From NCBI GenBank assembly GCA_035326105.1, contig DAOKYO010000001.1, forward strand, positions 248,001-312,000: a DNA stretch of 64,000 bases. Reading direction: 5' to 3'. Of this stretch, positions 1 to 8,278 are shown piece after piece. Each line of letters opens with the position of its first letter. The first letter of the stretch is position 1. The translations under genes and the position numbers were made by a program. The notes beneath the pieces were generated by a model that saw only the letters and a list, made by a program, of their open reading frames with translations, ran no database searches and was not told where the DNA came from. This DNA is from Bacilli bacterium. GTDB lineage: Bacteria; Bacillota_I; Bacilli_A; RFN20; CAG-826.

Positions 1-961
1 TTAAGGCTTCGGTGGCCAAAAGAATTTCCGAATCTTGATTTTGATCGCGATTACTCAAAACAATTGTCGCCTGAGGGCGATAATCGGGAAGTGAAAAATA
101 TTTATCTTGAAGAAAAGCCATATATTTATACAAACTTGCCCGATAATCAAAATGTTGTAATCGATCAATATCTTCTTTAACGGCTTCTTTAAACTCCAGC
201 ATCGTCTGCGGTGTAAAGTGAGTCTTATCTTCATTCATTTGAAAAGTGATTTTTGCTTCTATTTGATTCCTTTCCTCCAAAGATAACAACAAATCACTTC
301 CGGGAATCATAATCGCTTCATCAATCTCTTCATAACTTGTCTGCGTGGCTATATCAAAATAACGAATGCTTTCTACCTCGTCATCAAAAAACTCAATCCG
401 AACTGGCGCCGGGGCATTGACTGAATAAATATCGAGAATGTCTCCCCGAATAGCGAATTGCAAACTTTGGTCAATTTTATTTACCCGTAAATAACCTGCT
501 TCCACGAGAGTGCTTTTAACATCTTCAAGGTTAAGATTCATGCCTTTTTTTATTGCTAAAATATGATTCTTAAACAGTTTGGGGTCCGGCAAATAACGAA
601 GAAAAGCAGAAAGATTTGCCACAACAATATGCGGACTGACATCATCAAGTAATTTTTCCAAAACATATAATCGCTGCGAAAGCATCTCTTTGCTCGCCGC
701 TAAAGACTCAGAACGGAGCATCTCATCGGCGGGGAAAAACAGGCAGCTGTCTTCACCGATAAAGGAAGAAATATAGTCATAGATGCTTTGGGCACTGTAA
801 AGATTTGGGGCTACCACAATATAGTCTTTGGGCTTTTTCTGAAAACTAACCGCGATTAAAAGGGCGGCTCCGATGGAATCATCAACCACCAAAGATCCGC
901 TTTTTTTTAAAAAGCTTTCAACTGCTTTATTATTGGCTAAGTAAGGAAATAAATCTTCCAA
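1..961 (-). CDS. mfd: Transcription-repair coupling factor Mfd, N-terminal part (runs off the left edge)
   Basis: Reading the minus strand from 961 gives an uninterrupted frame of about 320 residues that continues past position 1. It starts LEDLFPYLANNKAVESFL and contains the segment GDILDIYSVNAPAPVRIEFF, which is the UvrB-like N-terminal region of Mfd. Mfd removes RNA polymerase stalled at DNA lesions and recruits UvrA; the helicase domains would lie outside the window. The chosen start is a TTG at 959-961, preceded by GAGG eight bases upstream; no ATG is available. It follows pth by only 11 bases, so the two are probably co-transcribed. The family call is secure; the exact start is less so. 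Confidence 0.88.
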   Translation of the reverse strand, partial: MEDLFPYLANNKAVESFLKKSGSLVVDDSIGAALLIAVSFQKKPKDYIVVAPNLYSAQSIYDYISSFIGEDSCLFFPADEMLRSESLAASKEMLSQRLYVLEKLLDDVSPHIVVANLSAFLRYLPDPKLFKNHILAIKKGMNLNLEDVKSTLVEAGYLRVNKIDQSLQFAIRGDILDIYSVNAPAPVRIEFFDDEVESIRYFDIATQTSYEEIDEAIMIPGSDLLLSLEERNQIEAKITFQMNEDKTHFTPQTMLEFKEAVKEDIDRLQHFDYRASLYKYMAFLQDKYFSLPDYRPQATIVLSNRDQNQDSEILLATEAL

Positions 962-972
962 AATAACAACCT

Positions 973-1527
973 CTAGTTAAATTTGCTCATCGCGTGATGA
1001 AAATCGTGTTCAATCGTCTCACGAATCGCAGCTGCAACATTATCAAGGGCCAATTGAATCTTGACGGTGTCCGCCGCATCCGGTCTTCCTAAAACATAGT
1101 TAACCGCATCCTTCTGAGGCGGCTCTCCAATTCCAACGCGAATCCGATGAATGTCTTCCGTGTGCAGCAAGTCGATGATATTCTGTATTCCTTTTTGTCC
1201 GCCGCTCGAGCCACTATCCCGTAAACGAATTTTTCCGGGATTTAAGGCCATATCATCAAAAATAACGATTATATCCTCTAAAGGGATGCGAAAGTAATTG
1301 ACAATAAGAATAACCGCCTCGCCTGAGAGATTCATAAATGTTTGAGGCTTAAAAAGAATAACGTCTTCATTAAGAATTTTTCCTCTCCCATAAACTCCCT
1401 TAAAGTCTTCTTTATCGACATCTATCCGCCAAATATCCGCTAAAAGGTCAACGGCCATAAAGCCCATATTGTGCCTTGTCTTAGCGTATTTATTACCTGG
1501 ATTTCCTAACCCAACAATCAATTTCAT
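973..1527 (-). CDS. pth: Peptidyl-tRNA hydrolase
   Basis: Pth releases tRNA from peptidyl-tRNA that drops off the ribosome. The protein opens MKLIVGLGNPG and carries the catalytic histidine in RHNMGF (residue 19), the conserved Asn of GLGNPG and the FDDMALNPGKIRLR segment with the conserved Asp. Its length (184 aa) is normal. A GTG two codons upstream (1533) is possible, but the ATG at 1527 has GAGG seven bases upstream while the GTG has it only one base away, so the ATG is chosen. It lies just upstream of mfd on the same strand, a common Bacilli arrangement. Confidence 0.96.
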   Translation of the reverse strand: MKLIVGLGNPGNKYAKTRHNMGFMAVDLLADIWRIDVDKEDFKGVYGRGKILNEDVILFKPQTFMNLSGEAVILIVNYFRIPLEDIIVIFDDMALNPGKIRLRDSGSSGGQKGIQNIIDLLHTEDIHRIRVGIGEPPQKDAVNYVLGRPDAADTVKIQLALDNVAAAIRETIEHDFHHAMSKFN

Positions 1528-1610
1528 CCTCACACCTCACATAACGGTGTAATTATAACATTTTTTTCTTCTAGAAAAATGCTTATACTAGAAAGACAGG
1601 AGATTGTTTT

Positions 1611-2507
1611 ATGAAATCGTATCTGAAAAAAATCGTCCAAGGTTTATTGCTTGGATTTGCTCTTATTTCCGGCATGGGAGGCGGAACCGTCGCTGTTCTC
1701 ATTGGCATTTATGATGAGCTTATTGCCTCGATTGCAAACTTTCCTAAAAATCCCAAGAAAGAGTTAAAGGTTCTCTGGCCATGGGCGGTCGGAATGATTA
1801 TCGGAATCGGAGCTTTAATCGTTCCTTTAAAACTCTTGCTTGACCGCTTTCCAATTATTACGATCTCCTTTGTTGTCGGACTAACGCTCGGAGGTTTTCG
1901 CGAATTAACTTCTATTACCAAGGGACATGCTAATCTTAAAAACATTTTTCTCGCTATCGCCGGAATTTTAATCGCGGCGTCCATCGGGGCGATCAGCTGG
2001 TATTCCAATGCTTCGGCTACATTTATTCCTCTTGATTTCCAGGAAATTATTTTGCTTTTTATTATTGGCTTTTTTGCCTCTGCGGCTTTGGTCGCTCCCG
2101 GTATCAGCGGAACTCAGTTCCTATTAGCCATTGGCTATTTTTCCGGTTTACTGCAATCCGTGACGGATATATTTAAAGGGGTAAACACTTTGACAAACAT
2201 CTTGGCCCTAGGAATTTTCGCCATAGGAATCATCATCGGTTTCTTTGTTATTTCCATCTTTATGAAGTGGTGTTTAGCCAAATTCCGCGTTCCTACTTAC
2301 TACGCTATTCTCGGCTTTATTGTTGGATCAATCTTCGCCTGCTACTTTAACGGCGATGTCCGCTCCAGCTACTCCAATTTCGATTGGATTACTCTTGTTC
2401 TATCACTGGTGGCCTTGACCAGCGGCTTTGCCATTTCCTTTTTTGCCCTTAAATATGCCAGTGATCATGATCCGGAAACCGGACTGGCCCCGGCGATAAA
2501 AGAGTGA
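1611..2507 (+). CDS. DUF368 (PopT-type) polyprenyl-phosphate transporter
   Basis: A 298-residue polytopic membrane protein with about eight hydrophobic segments. It shows the two inverted-repeat motifs of DUF368: ISGMGGGTVAVLIGIYDEL near residue 20 and APGISGTQFLLAIGYF near residue 162. DUF368 proteins were shown in other bacteria (PopT) to return undecaprenyl phosphate from the outer to the inner leaflet of the membrane. The ATG follows ACAGGAG with 8-base spacing. A PAP2 phosphatase starts 10 bases downstream, which fits a role in lipid-carrier recycling. The family is clear from sequence; the substrate is inferred from the family and the neighbour. The gene ends in TGA, so UGA is a stop in this organism. 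Confidence 0.88.
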   Translation: MKSYLKKIVQGLLLGFALISGMGGGTVAVLIGIYDELIASIANFPKNPKKELKVLWPWAVGMIIGIGALIVPLKLLLDRFPIITISFVVGLTLGGFRELTSITKGHANLKNIFLAIAGILIAASIGAISWYSNASATFIPLDFQEIILLFIIGFFASAALVAPGISGTQFLLAIGYFSGLLQSVTDIFKGVNTLTNILALGIFAIGIIIGFFVISIFMKWCLAKFRVPTYYAILGFIVGSIFACYFNGDVRSSYSNFDWITLVLSLVALTSGFAISFFALKYASDHDPETGLAPAIKE

Positions 2508-2517
2508 GGGTCATTCT

Positions 2518-3111
2518 ATGAATTGGGAACTTGAATTCATTAGATGGCTATGGGAACATGGTCATTTTTCGGCTATCATCGATAAAATCATGCTTTTTCT
2601 TACCATTATTGGCGATGGCTGGTGGGCATTCATTTGGATGGGACCTTTGGTCGTCTTTTTCATTATTAAGCGTAAGTTCCGACCAATGGGAATTGCTTTA
2701 GCTGTCGGCCTTTTAATTTTTGGAATTGTGGGTAACAATCTGCTGATTAAAAATATAATTGCCCGTCCTCGGCCAATTTATTCTGACCCGCTCTTATTGG
2801 ATTATGCTCAAAATTTTTTCACCGGGAATTTACTTCCCTTCATTCCTAAACCCACTAGTTACTCATTTATGAGTGGTCATACGGTTAGCGTTTTTATCTT
2901 TGCAACCACAATCAGTATTTTTCATCGTCGCTTAACCCCAATTTTAATTGTTTTTGCCACATTGGTCTCCTTTTCCCGCATCTACTTTGGTTTTCATTAT
3001 CCAACCGATGTAATAGCTGGCTTAATATATGGCGTTTTAGTCTCTTTCCTCGCGGTTACTATATCCAAAAAAATTACTCTTCGCCTTAAGGAGCCAAAAA
3101 ATGCGCATTGA
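2518..3111 (+). CDS. PAP2-superfamily phosphatase, possible undecaprenyl-pyrophosphate phosphatase
   Basis: A membrane protein of 197 aa with the three phosphatase signatures in order: KNIIARPRP (KxxxxxxRP), SFMSGHT (PSGH-like, with SFMSGH) and SRIYFGFHYPTDV (SRxxxxxHxxxD). This matches BcrC/PgpB-like enzymes that dephosphorylate undecaprenyl pyrophosphate or phosphatidylglycerol phosphate outside the membrane. Loops between about five hydrophobic segments hold the active site. It is co-directional with the DUF368 gene (10-base gap, GAGGG before the ATG) and overlaps the next gene by 11 bases. The lipid substrate cannot be told from sequence; the DUF368 neighbour argues for the C55 carrier. 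Confidence 0.9.
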   Translation: MNWELEFIRWLWEHGHFSAIIDKIMLFLTIIGDGWWAFIWMGPLVVFFIIKRKFRPMGIALAVGLLIFGIVGNNLLIKNIIARPRPIYSDPLLLDYAQNFFTGNLLPFIPKPTSYSFMSGHTVSVFIFATTISIFHRRLTPILIVFATLVSFSRIYFGFHYPTDVIAGLIYGVLVSFLAVTISKKITLRLKEPKNAH

Positions 3112-3802
3112 CCGCTACTTGGCTAATGCCGGAGTTGGTACCCGAAGAGAAGTTCATCGTTACATTATGGATAAACGAGTGATGGTAAACGGCAATATCA
3201 TCAAATCCATTTCACTGAATATAAACCCCGTTATCGATCGCGTATCCTTTGATAATGAACCGGTTATATATAAGGAATTTCGATACTTTCTGATTAACAA
3301 ACCGCGTGGCTATATGTCTTCGACTATCGAAGAACGCTATCCCCCTGTTACCGGTTTAATTCCTCAATCGGATGTTTTTCGCCTTTTTCCGGTCGGACGC
3401 CTCGATGTCGATACAACCGGAACCCTTCTGCTTACCAATAATGGCAAATTAGCCCATTCGCTTCTCAATCCCCGCTTTCACGTTGAAAAAATTTATGATG
3501 CTGTTGTTGATCGCCCCCTGTCCGCTGAACTAATCGACAGTTTTCAAAAAGGGCTAAACATCAACGATGAATATATAACTTCTCCTGCCCGACTGGAGAT
3601 TGTTGATGATTATCATGCTCGCGTTTCCATTCACGAGGGAAAATATCATCAAATAAAAAGAATGTTTATCGCCTGCGGCTACAATGTTGTTTCCCTCAAT
3701 CGAACCCAGTTTGCCTTCCTTGATTGCACGGGTTTAAAAGAAGGTGAATATCGTGAATTAAATCCGGAAGAAGTAAATAAATTACTTCTTTTTCTGCGTT
3801 AG
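3101..3802 (+). CDS. rsuA: RsuA-family 16S rRNA pseudouridine synthase
   Basis: An N-terminal S4 RNA-binding domain (MRIDRYLANAGVGTRREVHR, residues 1-60) is followed by the pseudouridine synthase domain with the catalytic-Asp motif GRLDVDTTGTLLLTN and the late motif GKYHQIKRMF. At 233 aa it fits RsuA (16S rRNA position 516 in E. coli) rather than the larger RluB/RluF types. The start codon lies inside the last codons of the upstream PAP2 gene, so translation is likely coupled. RsuA versus another small paralogue is assigned by length and domain order only. Confidence 0.88.
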   Translation: MRIDRYLANAGVGTRREVHRYIMDKRVMVNGNIIKSISLNINPVIDRVSFDNEPVIYKEFRYFLINKPRGYMSSTIEERYPPVTGLIPQSDVFRLFPVGRLDVDTTGTLLLTNNGKLAHSLLNPRFHVEKIYDAVVDRPLSAELIDSFQKGLNINDEYITSPARLEIVDDYHARVSIHEGKYHQIKRMFIACGYNVVSLNRTQFAFLDCTGLKEGEYRELNPEEVNKLLLFLR

Positions 3803-3805
3803 CAT

Positions 3806-3833
3806 TTTCCAGGTGGCAAAATTAGTCTATAAT
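3806..3833 (+). promoter_or_regulatory. Probable sigma-A promoter of the tetR-ABC operon
   Basis: TTTCCA (3806-3811), a 16-base spacer and a perfect TATAAT (3828-3833) lie 22 bases before the TetR gene. The TetR product probably binds here. No long palindrome is obvious. Confidence 0.55.
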
Positions 3834-3855
3834 TCCATTACAGCAAGGAGAATTT

Positions 3856-4476
3856 ATGCCACGTAGTGCTTCGGAAAACGCCAAGATTCGCGATCAGCGC
3901 CGCCAGGACCTTTTAAATGTGTGCCTGGAACTTTTTTCACGTCAGGGCTTTGAAGCTGTTACCATTAATGACATTGTTCATCTTGCCGATTGCTCACATG
4001 GTCTTTTCTATCATTATTTCCGCGATAAGGATGATGCCTTTCTAGCCGTTATAAACATGACTTTAAACGATATGAAACAACTTTCCCCCTATCTTGAAAG
4101 AATGAAGGAAACTCCGCGGGATGGATTAAAGGATCTAACCAGTTACTTACTTGAAATCGTGTCTAAAGAGCGTAACCGTTCCTTCGTTCATGAACTGAAC
4201 ATCTACGTGAGTCTACATTCGTTCAAAACCGATCGAAGAACACGCTTTTACAATCAACTGACGAAAATGGATATAAAATCTCCTTATGATATTATCAAGG
4301 AAACATTTGTTCGCGGCCAGGCTCTTCATGAATTGAAAGCGGATTTCAGTCCTGAAGATCTAGCGATGTTGTATCTAAATCTGATGACCGGTCTCATCAG
4401 CAATCGTATTGCTCTTGGTCAAAAGCGATTTGCTTATCCTTCGGTCGAAGTTATCATGGCGATATTTGTTCAATAA
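3856..4476 (+). CDS. TetR/AcrR-family transcriptional regulator
   Basis: 206 aa. The N-terminal helix-turn-helix is clear: VTINDIVHLADCSHGLFYHY at about residues 35-55, then FRDKDDAFLAVI. The C-terminal two thirds would form the ligand-binding and dimer domain and match no subfamily I can name. It is the first gene of an operon with two ABC exporter halves (11-base gap to the next gene, AAGGAG before both ATGs). It is therefore most likely the repressor of that exporter, responding to an exported compound. The ligand is unknown. Confidence 0.92.
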   Translation: MPRSASENAKIRDQRRQDLLNVCLELFSRQGFEAVTINDIVHLADCSHGLFYHYFRDKDDAFLAVINMTLNDMKQLSPYLERMKETPRDGLKDLTSYLLEIVSKERNRSFVHELNIYVSLHSFKTDRRTRFYNQLTKMDIKSPYDIIKETFVRGQALHELKADFSPEDLAMLYLNLMTGLISNRIALGQKRFAYPSVEVIMAIFVQ

Positions 4477-4487
4477 AGGAGAAAATT

Positions 4488-6311
4488 ATGTTTAAAATTT
4501 TAAAGTATCTCGCTCCCATGTGGTGGCGGATTATCATTGTCATAGCCCTTGTCGCTGGGCAAGCTTATCTTCAGCTTTTGATTCCTGATTATATGCAGAG
4601 AATCAGCGAGCAGATGTACGCTTTCCAAGCAGGAAATATCACCCGTTCCGTTATGGTGGATAATATCTGGCATTACGGATTGACAATGATTATTATTACT
4701 TTTGGGTTTATGATCATTGCTGTTTTAGCGCCCTTTTTTAACACACGCGTAGCTACCGAATTCGGCGCCAATCTTCGTTCAAGCATATTTAAACATGTGC
4801 AAGAAGTGTCCTTGCACGAGTACCAAAAATTCGGAACAGCAAGCTTACTGACGAGAATTGTCAGCGATGTTAGAAATGTGCAGGATGTCGTGCAGATGGG
4901 AATCCGAATCATTATTCAATCACCGATGATTCTTATTATTGCCATCATTAAAGTTATTCCCTTGAATATAGGCTACCTATGGTTGATTGGGGCCGGAGTC
5001 CCGATTATTCTTTTGGCAATTGGGATTATTTTTCATCTTGCTATACCTCTTTTCTCTGAGATTCAAGAGCGTCTTGAGCGAGTGACCCTTCTTTTAAGAC
5101 AAGATTTAACGGGTGTTCGAGTTGTCCGCGCCTTTAACCAGCAAGAACGGGAAAACAAATTTTTTGACAAAGCCAATCACGCGATGACGGATACCATTGC
5201 TAAGGTGGGTCGGACCATGAGTTTTCTAAGTCCGGTGGTGATGATTGTCATGAATGTTATGTTCGTAGCGGTTTTTCTTGTTAGTTTCTTTGTCATCGAT
5301 AAACAAGTCATATCCGAAACCACGATGAATGGATTTGCTTCCTCTATTTCCGTTTCTATGTATGTAAGTCAAATCATGATGAGCATGCTAATGTTAGCCG
5401 TTTTGTTCATTATGGTTCCGCGCGCAAGCGCCTCGGCAACCAGAATTAATTCGGTACTTGTAATTAAGAATTCCATTACTGACCCTGTTAATTCTAAGGA
5501 CAGTGATCCGGATGTTAAAGGCCTGGTAGAATTTGAGCATGTTACCTTTCAGTTTCCCGATAGCCAAGAACCAACATTAACCGATGTTAATTTCACCGTT
5601 CCGGCGGGAACAACCACCGCTATTATCGGTTCGACCGGCAGCGGAAAATCATCCATTATTAATTTAATTCCCCGTTTCTATGACATCAGCAGCGGTTCGC
5701 TTAAAATTGATGGCGTTGATGTTCGAGAATATGGCATTGAAGTCCTGAGGAACAAAATCGGCTTTGTTCCTCAGCAAGCTCTTCTTTTCTCGGGAAGCAT
5801 CCGGTCAAACATGCTTTTTGGAAACAGCGATGCTACAGATGAAGACATCTGGCGGGCTATAGAGGTCGCCCAAGCCGAGCATTTTGTAAAAGAAAAGCCG
5901 GAGGGCCTTGATAGTGAAGTCGCTCAGGGTGGTAAGAATTTCTCCGGTGGTCAAAAACAAAGATTAGCCATAGCGCGGGCATTAGTTAAAAAACCCGAAA
6001 TTTATATTTTTGACGATTCGTTTAGCGCCCTCGATTTTAAAACAGATATTCGCCTTCGTTCCGCGCTTAAAAATTATACCGAAAACAGTGCGGTTATTAT
6101 TGTTGGTCAGCGCGTTTCATCAATTATGGATGCCGATCAGATTGTCGTCCTTGATGAGGGAAAAGTTGTCGGCATCGGAAAACATAATGCGCTGTTAAGA
6201 AAGTGTAAAGTGTATCAAGAAATTGTGGCTTCTCAGCTTGATCCCGATGAGGTTGAAAAGACAAAATCGATGACGCAAGATTTACTTGCTGCGGAAGGAG
6301 GTGACCGTTAA
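4488..6311 (+). CDS. Heterodimeric ABC exporter subunit with degenerate catalytic site
   Basis: 607 aa: six transmembrane segments in residues 1-310, then an ATPase domain with Walker A GSTGSGKSS, signature FSGGQKQRLAIARAL and Walker B IYIFDDSFSALD. The catalytic Glu after the Walker B Asp (D509) is replaced by Asp (D510). This is the hallmark of the non-canonical half of heterodimeric type IV exporters such as TM287/288 or BmrCD. Its partner, with an intact LDEATSS, starts in the overlapping TAATG at 6311. The pair probably exports drugs or lipophilic compounds; the substrate is unknown. The upstream TetR gene likely controls it. Confidence 0.93.
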   Translation: MFKILKYLAPMWWRIIIVIALVAGQAYLQLLIPDYMQRISEQMYAFQAGNITRSVMVDNIWHYGLTMIIITFGFMIIAVLAPFFNTRVATEFGANLRSSIFKHVQEVSLHEYQKFGTASLLTRIVSDVRNVQDVVQMGIRIIIQSPMILIIAIIKVIPLNIGYLWLIGAGVPIILLAIGIIFHLAIPLFSEIQERLERVTLLLRQDLTGVRVVRAFNQQERENKFFDKANHAMTDTIAKVGRTMSFLSPVVMIVMNVMFVAVFLVSFFVIDKQVISETTMNGFASSISVSMYVSQIMMSMLMLAVLFIMVPRASASATRINSVLVIKNSITDPVNSKDSDPDVKGLVEFEHVTFQFPDSQEPTLTDVNFTVPAGTTTAIIGSTGSGKSSIINLIPRFYDISSGSLKIDGVDVREYGIEVLRNKIGFVPQQALLFSGSIRSNMLFGNSDATDEDIWRAIEVAQAEHFVKEKPEGLDSEVAQGGKNFSGGQKQRLAIARALVKKPEIYIFDDSFSALDFKTDIRLRSALKNYTENSAVIIVGQRVSSIMDADQIVVLDEGKVVGIGKHNALLRKCKVYQEIVASQLDPDEVEKTKSMTQDLLAAEGGDR

Positions 6312-8179
6312 TGCCACCACGGATGAATAACGGACCAAAACGGTCTTATGCCGGAGCTCCGACAAAAACCGGGCCCACATTAAAACGCTTGATTAAGTTT
6401 TTTAAGCCGGTCCTGCCCAAAGTGATAGTCGTCGTATTCCTTTTAATCATCTCTTCCGTTTTGACCGTAACTTCCCCTATTCTTTTACGTAACATAATGA
6501 ATAAAGCTCAATTGACTACCGATAACCCCTACTTCATGATTACGAGTGAAATGATTATCGAAGTCAAATGGTCAGTTTTGCTTTTTGATTTTGGTATTAT
6601 TCTTATTCTCTATATCGTGTCCGCATTATTAAGTTGGATCACCAGTTGGATTATCGTCCGTATCAGTGCCGATTATACCTATTACATGCGAAAACTGGTT
6701 AAAGAGAAACTAGATCGTTTGCCTCTGTCATACTTTGATGGCCGAAGCGTTGGCGATATCTTATCCAACGGCACTAACGATGTCGATACGATATCCCGCT
6801 CTCTTCAGGATATAGTTACCCAAGTTGTTTCTGGTGTTTCTTTATTGGTCGCAAGCATCGCGGCAATGTTGATTGTAAGTTGGCAACTCACGCTTGTCGC
6901 TCTTTGCATCATCCCAATATCCCTCGCTCTTGCCGGCGGAATCGCGGTTATTTCACAACGGCAATTCATCAAATATCAAAACAAACTTGGCGTATTGGAA
7001 GGAAAGGCCGAAGAAAGCTTTACCGGCTATACGATTGTTAAATTATTCAATCGCGAAAAAGACGTCATCAATGATTTTGAAGACGTTAATCGTGAAATGC
7101 AAAAGACAGAATACAAAGCCCAATTCTTTAGTGCCGTCATTCACCCTTTGCTTCGTTTTGTAAATAATCTCGGATATGTGGCCGTAACTGTCGCCGGAGG
7201 TTTAATCTCAGCTGTACAAATTGGGGATATTATCGCCTTCCTCATGTTCTTGAACATTTTCGGACAACCTTTACAGAATCTTGGCAGTATCGTCAACATA
7301 TTCCAGGCCACCATCGCGGCCGCGGAAAGAATTTTTACCCTCTTGGATGCGAAAGAAATGGAGCCTGATGCTCTCGATGCCATAAGTGATAACAGCAAGG
7401 TAAAAGGTGAAGTTGTCTTTGAACATGTGGCCTTCAGTTACAGCAAGGATAAACCTCTGATTGAAGATATGAATCTTCATGTTCTTCCCGGCGATGCAAT
7501 TGCCATTGTCGGCCCAACGGGAGCGGGTAAAACCACAATCGTCAATCTAATTATGCGTTTCTACGAAATCAACAAAGGCAAGATAACGCTTGACGGCGTT
7601 GATATTCGCAATTACTCGCGCGGGGCTTTGCGCACCAGCGTCGGTATGGTTCTGCAAGACACTTGGCTCTTTGCCGGATCAATTAAAAACAACATCCGTT
7701 ATGGTCGGGGAGATGCGACTGATGAAGAGGTTGTGGCCGCGGCCAAAGCCGCCCATGCCGACCACTTTATTCGCACTTTACCCGAAGGATATGATTTCAT
7801 TTTAAATGAAGACGGAACTAATATTTCTCAGGGACAAAGATAATTGATTACCATTGCGCGCGCAATGCTTGCTCGACCGAAGATTCTTATTCTTGACGAG
7901 GCTACAAGTTCGGTCGATACGCGAACCGAGGCATTGGTTCAAAGTGCGATGAACCGGATCATGGAAGGACGCACCAGTTTCGTTATCGCCCACCGCCTAT
8001 CAACAATTAAAAACGCTAAAACCATTCTTGTAATGAAGAAAGGCCGCATTATCGAATCCGGATCTCATAACGAACTTCTCGCCGCCCATGGTTTTTACGC
8101 CGATCTATATAACGCCCAGTTCCTTGGAACCAATCCTATGGAACAAGAGGAAGGCGCGAACGAAGAAGTCGAATCCTAA
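6311..8179 (+). pseudogene. Canonical ABC exporter half, interrupted by an in-frame TAA
   Basis: Positions 6311-7843 encode 510 residues (six transmembrane segments, Walker A GPTGAGKTT, signature start NISQGQR). The same frame continues at 7844-8179 with LITIARAMLARPKILILDEATSSVD, that is, Walker B, catalytic Glu and H-loop (IAHRLSTI). Only the TAA at 7841-7843 separates them, at the position where homologues have Gln (GQRQLxTIARA). A single C-to-T change (CAA to TAA) explains it. Intact, the protein would be about 622 aa and would supply the only fully catalytic ATP site of the heterodimer. It may be a true nonsense mutation, a sequence error or, least likely, readthrough. The start has an excellent AAGGAGG and overlaps the previous stop. 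Confidence 0.85.
7844..8179 (+). pseudogene. C-terminal ATPase fragment of the interrupted ABC exporter
   Basis: A 111-codon continuation of the gene above. It begins directly after the TAA with a TTG that could act as a weak restart codon (no convincing ribosome-binding site; GGGAC lies about 10 bases upstream). It carries Walker B ILILDEATSSVD and the H-loop IAHRLSTI but no Walker A, so it could not hydrolyse ATP alone. Confidence 0.7.
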
Positions 8180-8203
8180 TTTCCCTTTAATAAGCAACAA
8201 AAA

Positions 8204-8278
8204 AAGTCTCAATCGTCTGATTACCTCAAGTTAGGTCTTGCCCTGCTTGATACATCTACGTTTGAGACTTATTTTTTT
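8204..8278. terminator. Bidirectional terminator between the ABC operon and gyrA
   Basis: Nine-base arms AAGTCTCAA (8204-8212) and TTGAGACTT (8262-8270) flank a 49-base interior that itself contains TCAAG/CTTGA arms. A-rich sequence precedes the left arm and ATTTTTTT follows the right arm, so it can act for both convergent transcripts. The right T-run overlaps the gyrA stop codon. The interior is long for a simple terminator. Confidence 0.6.
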
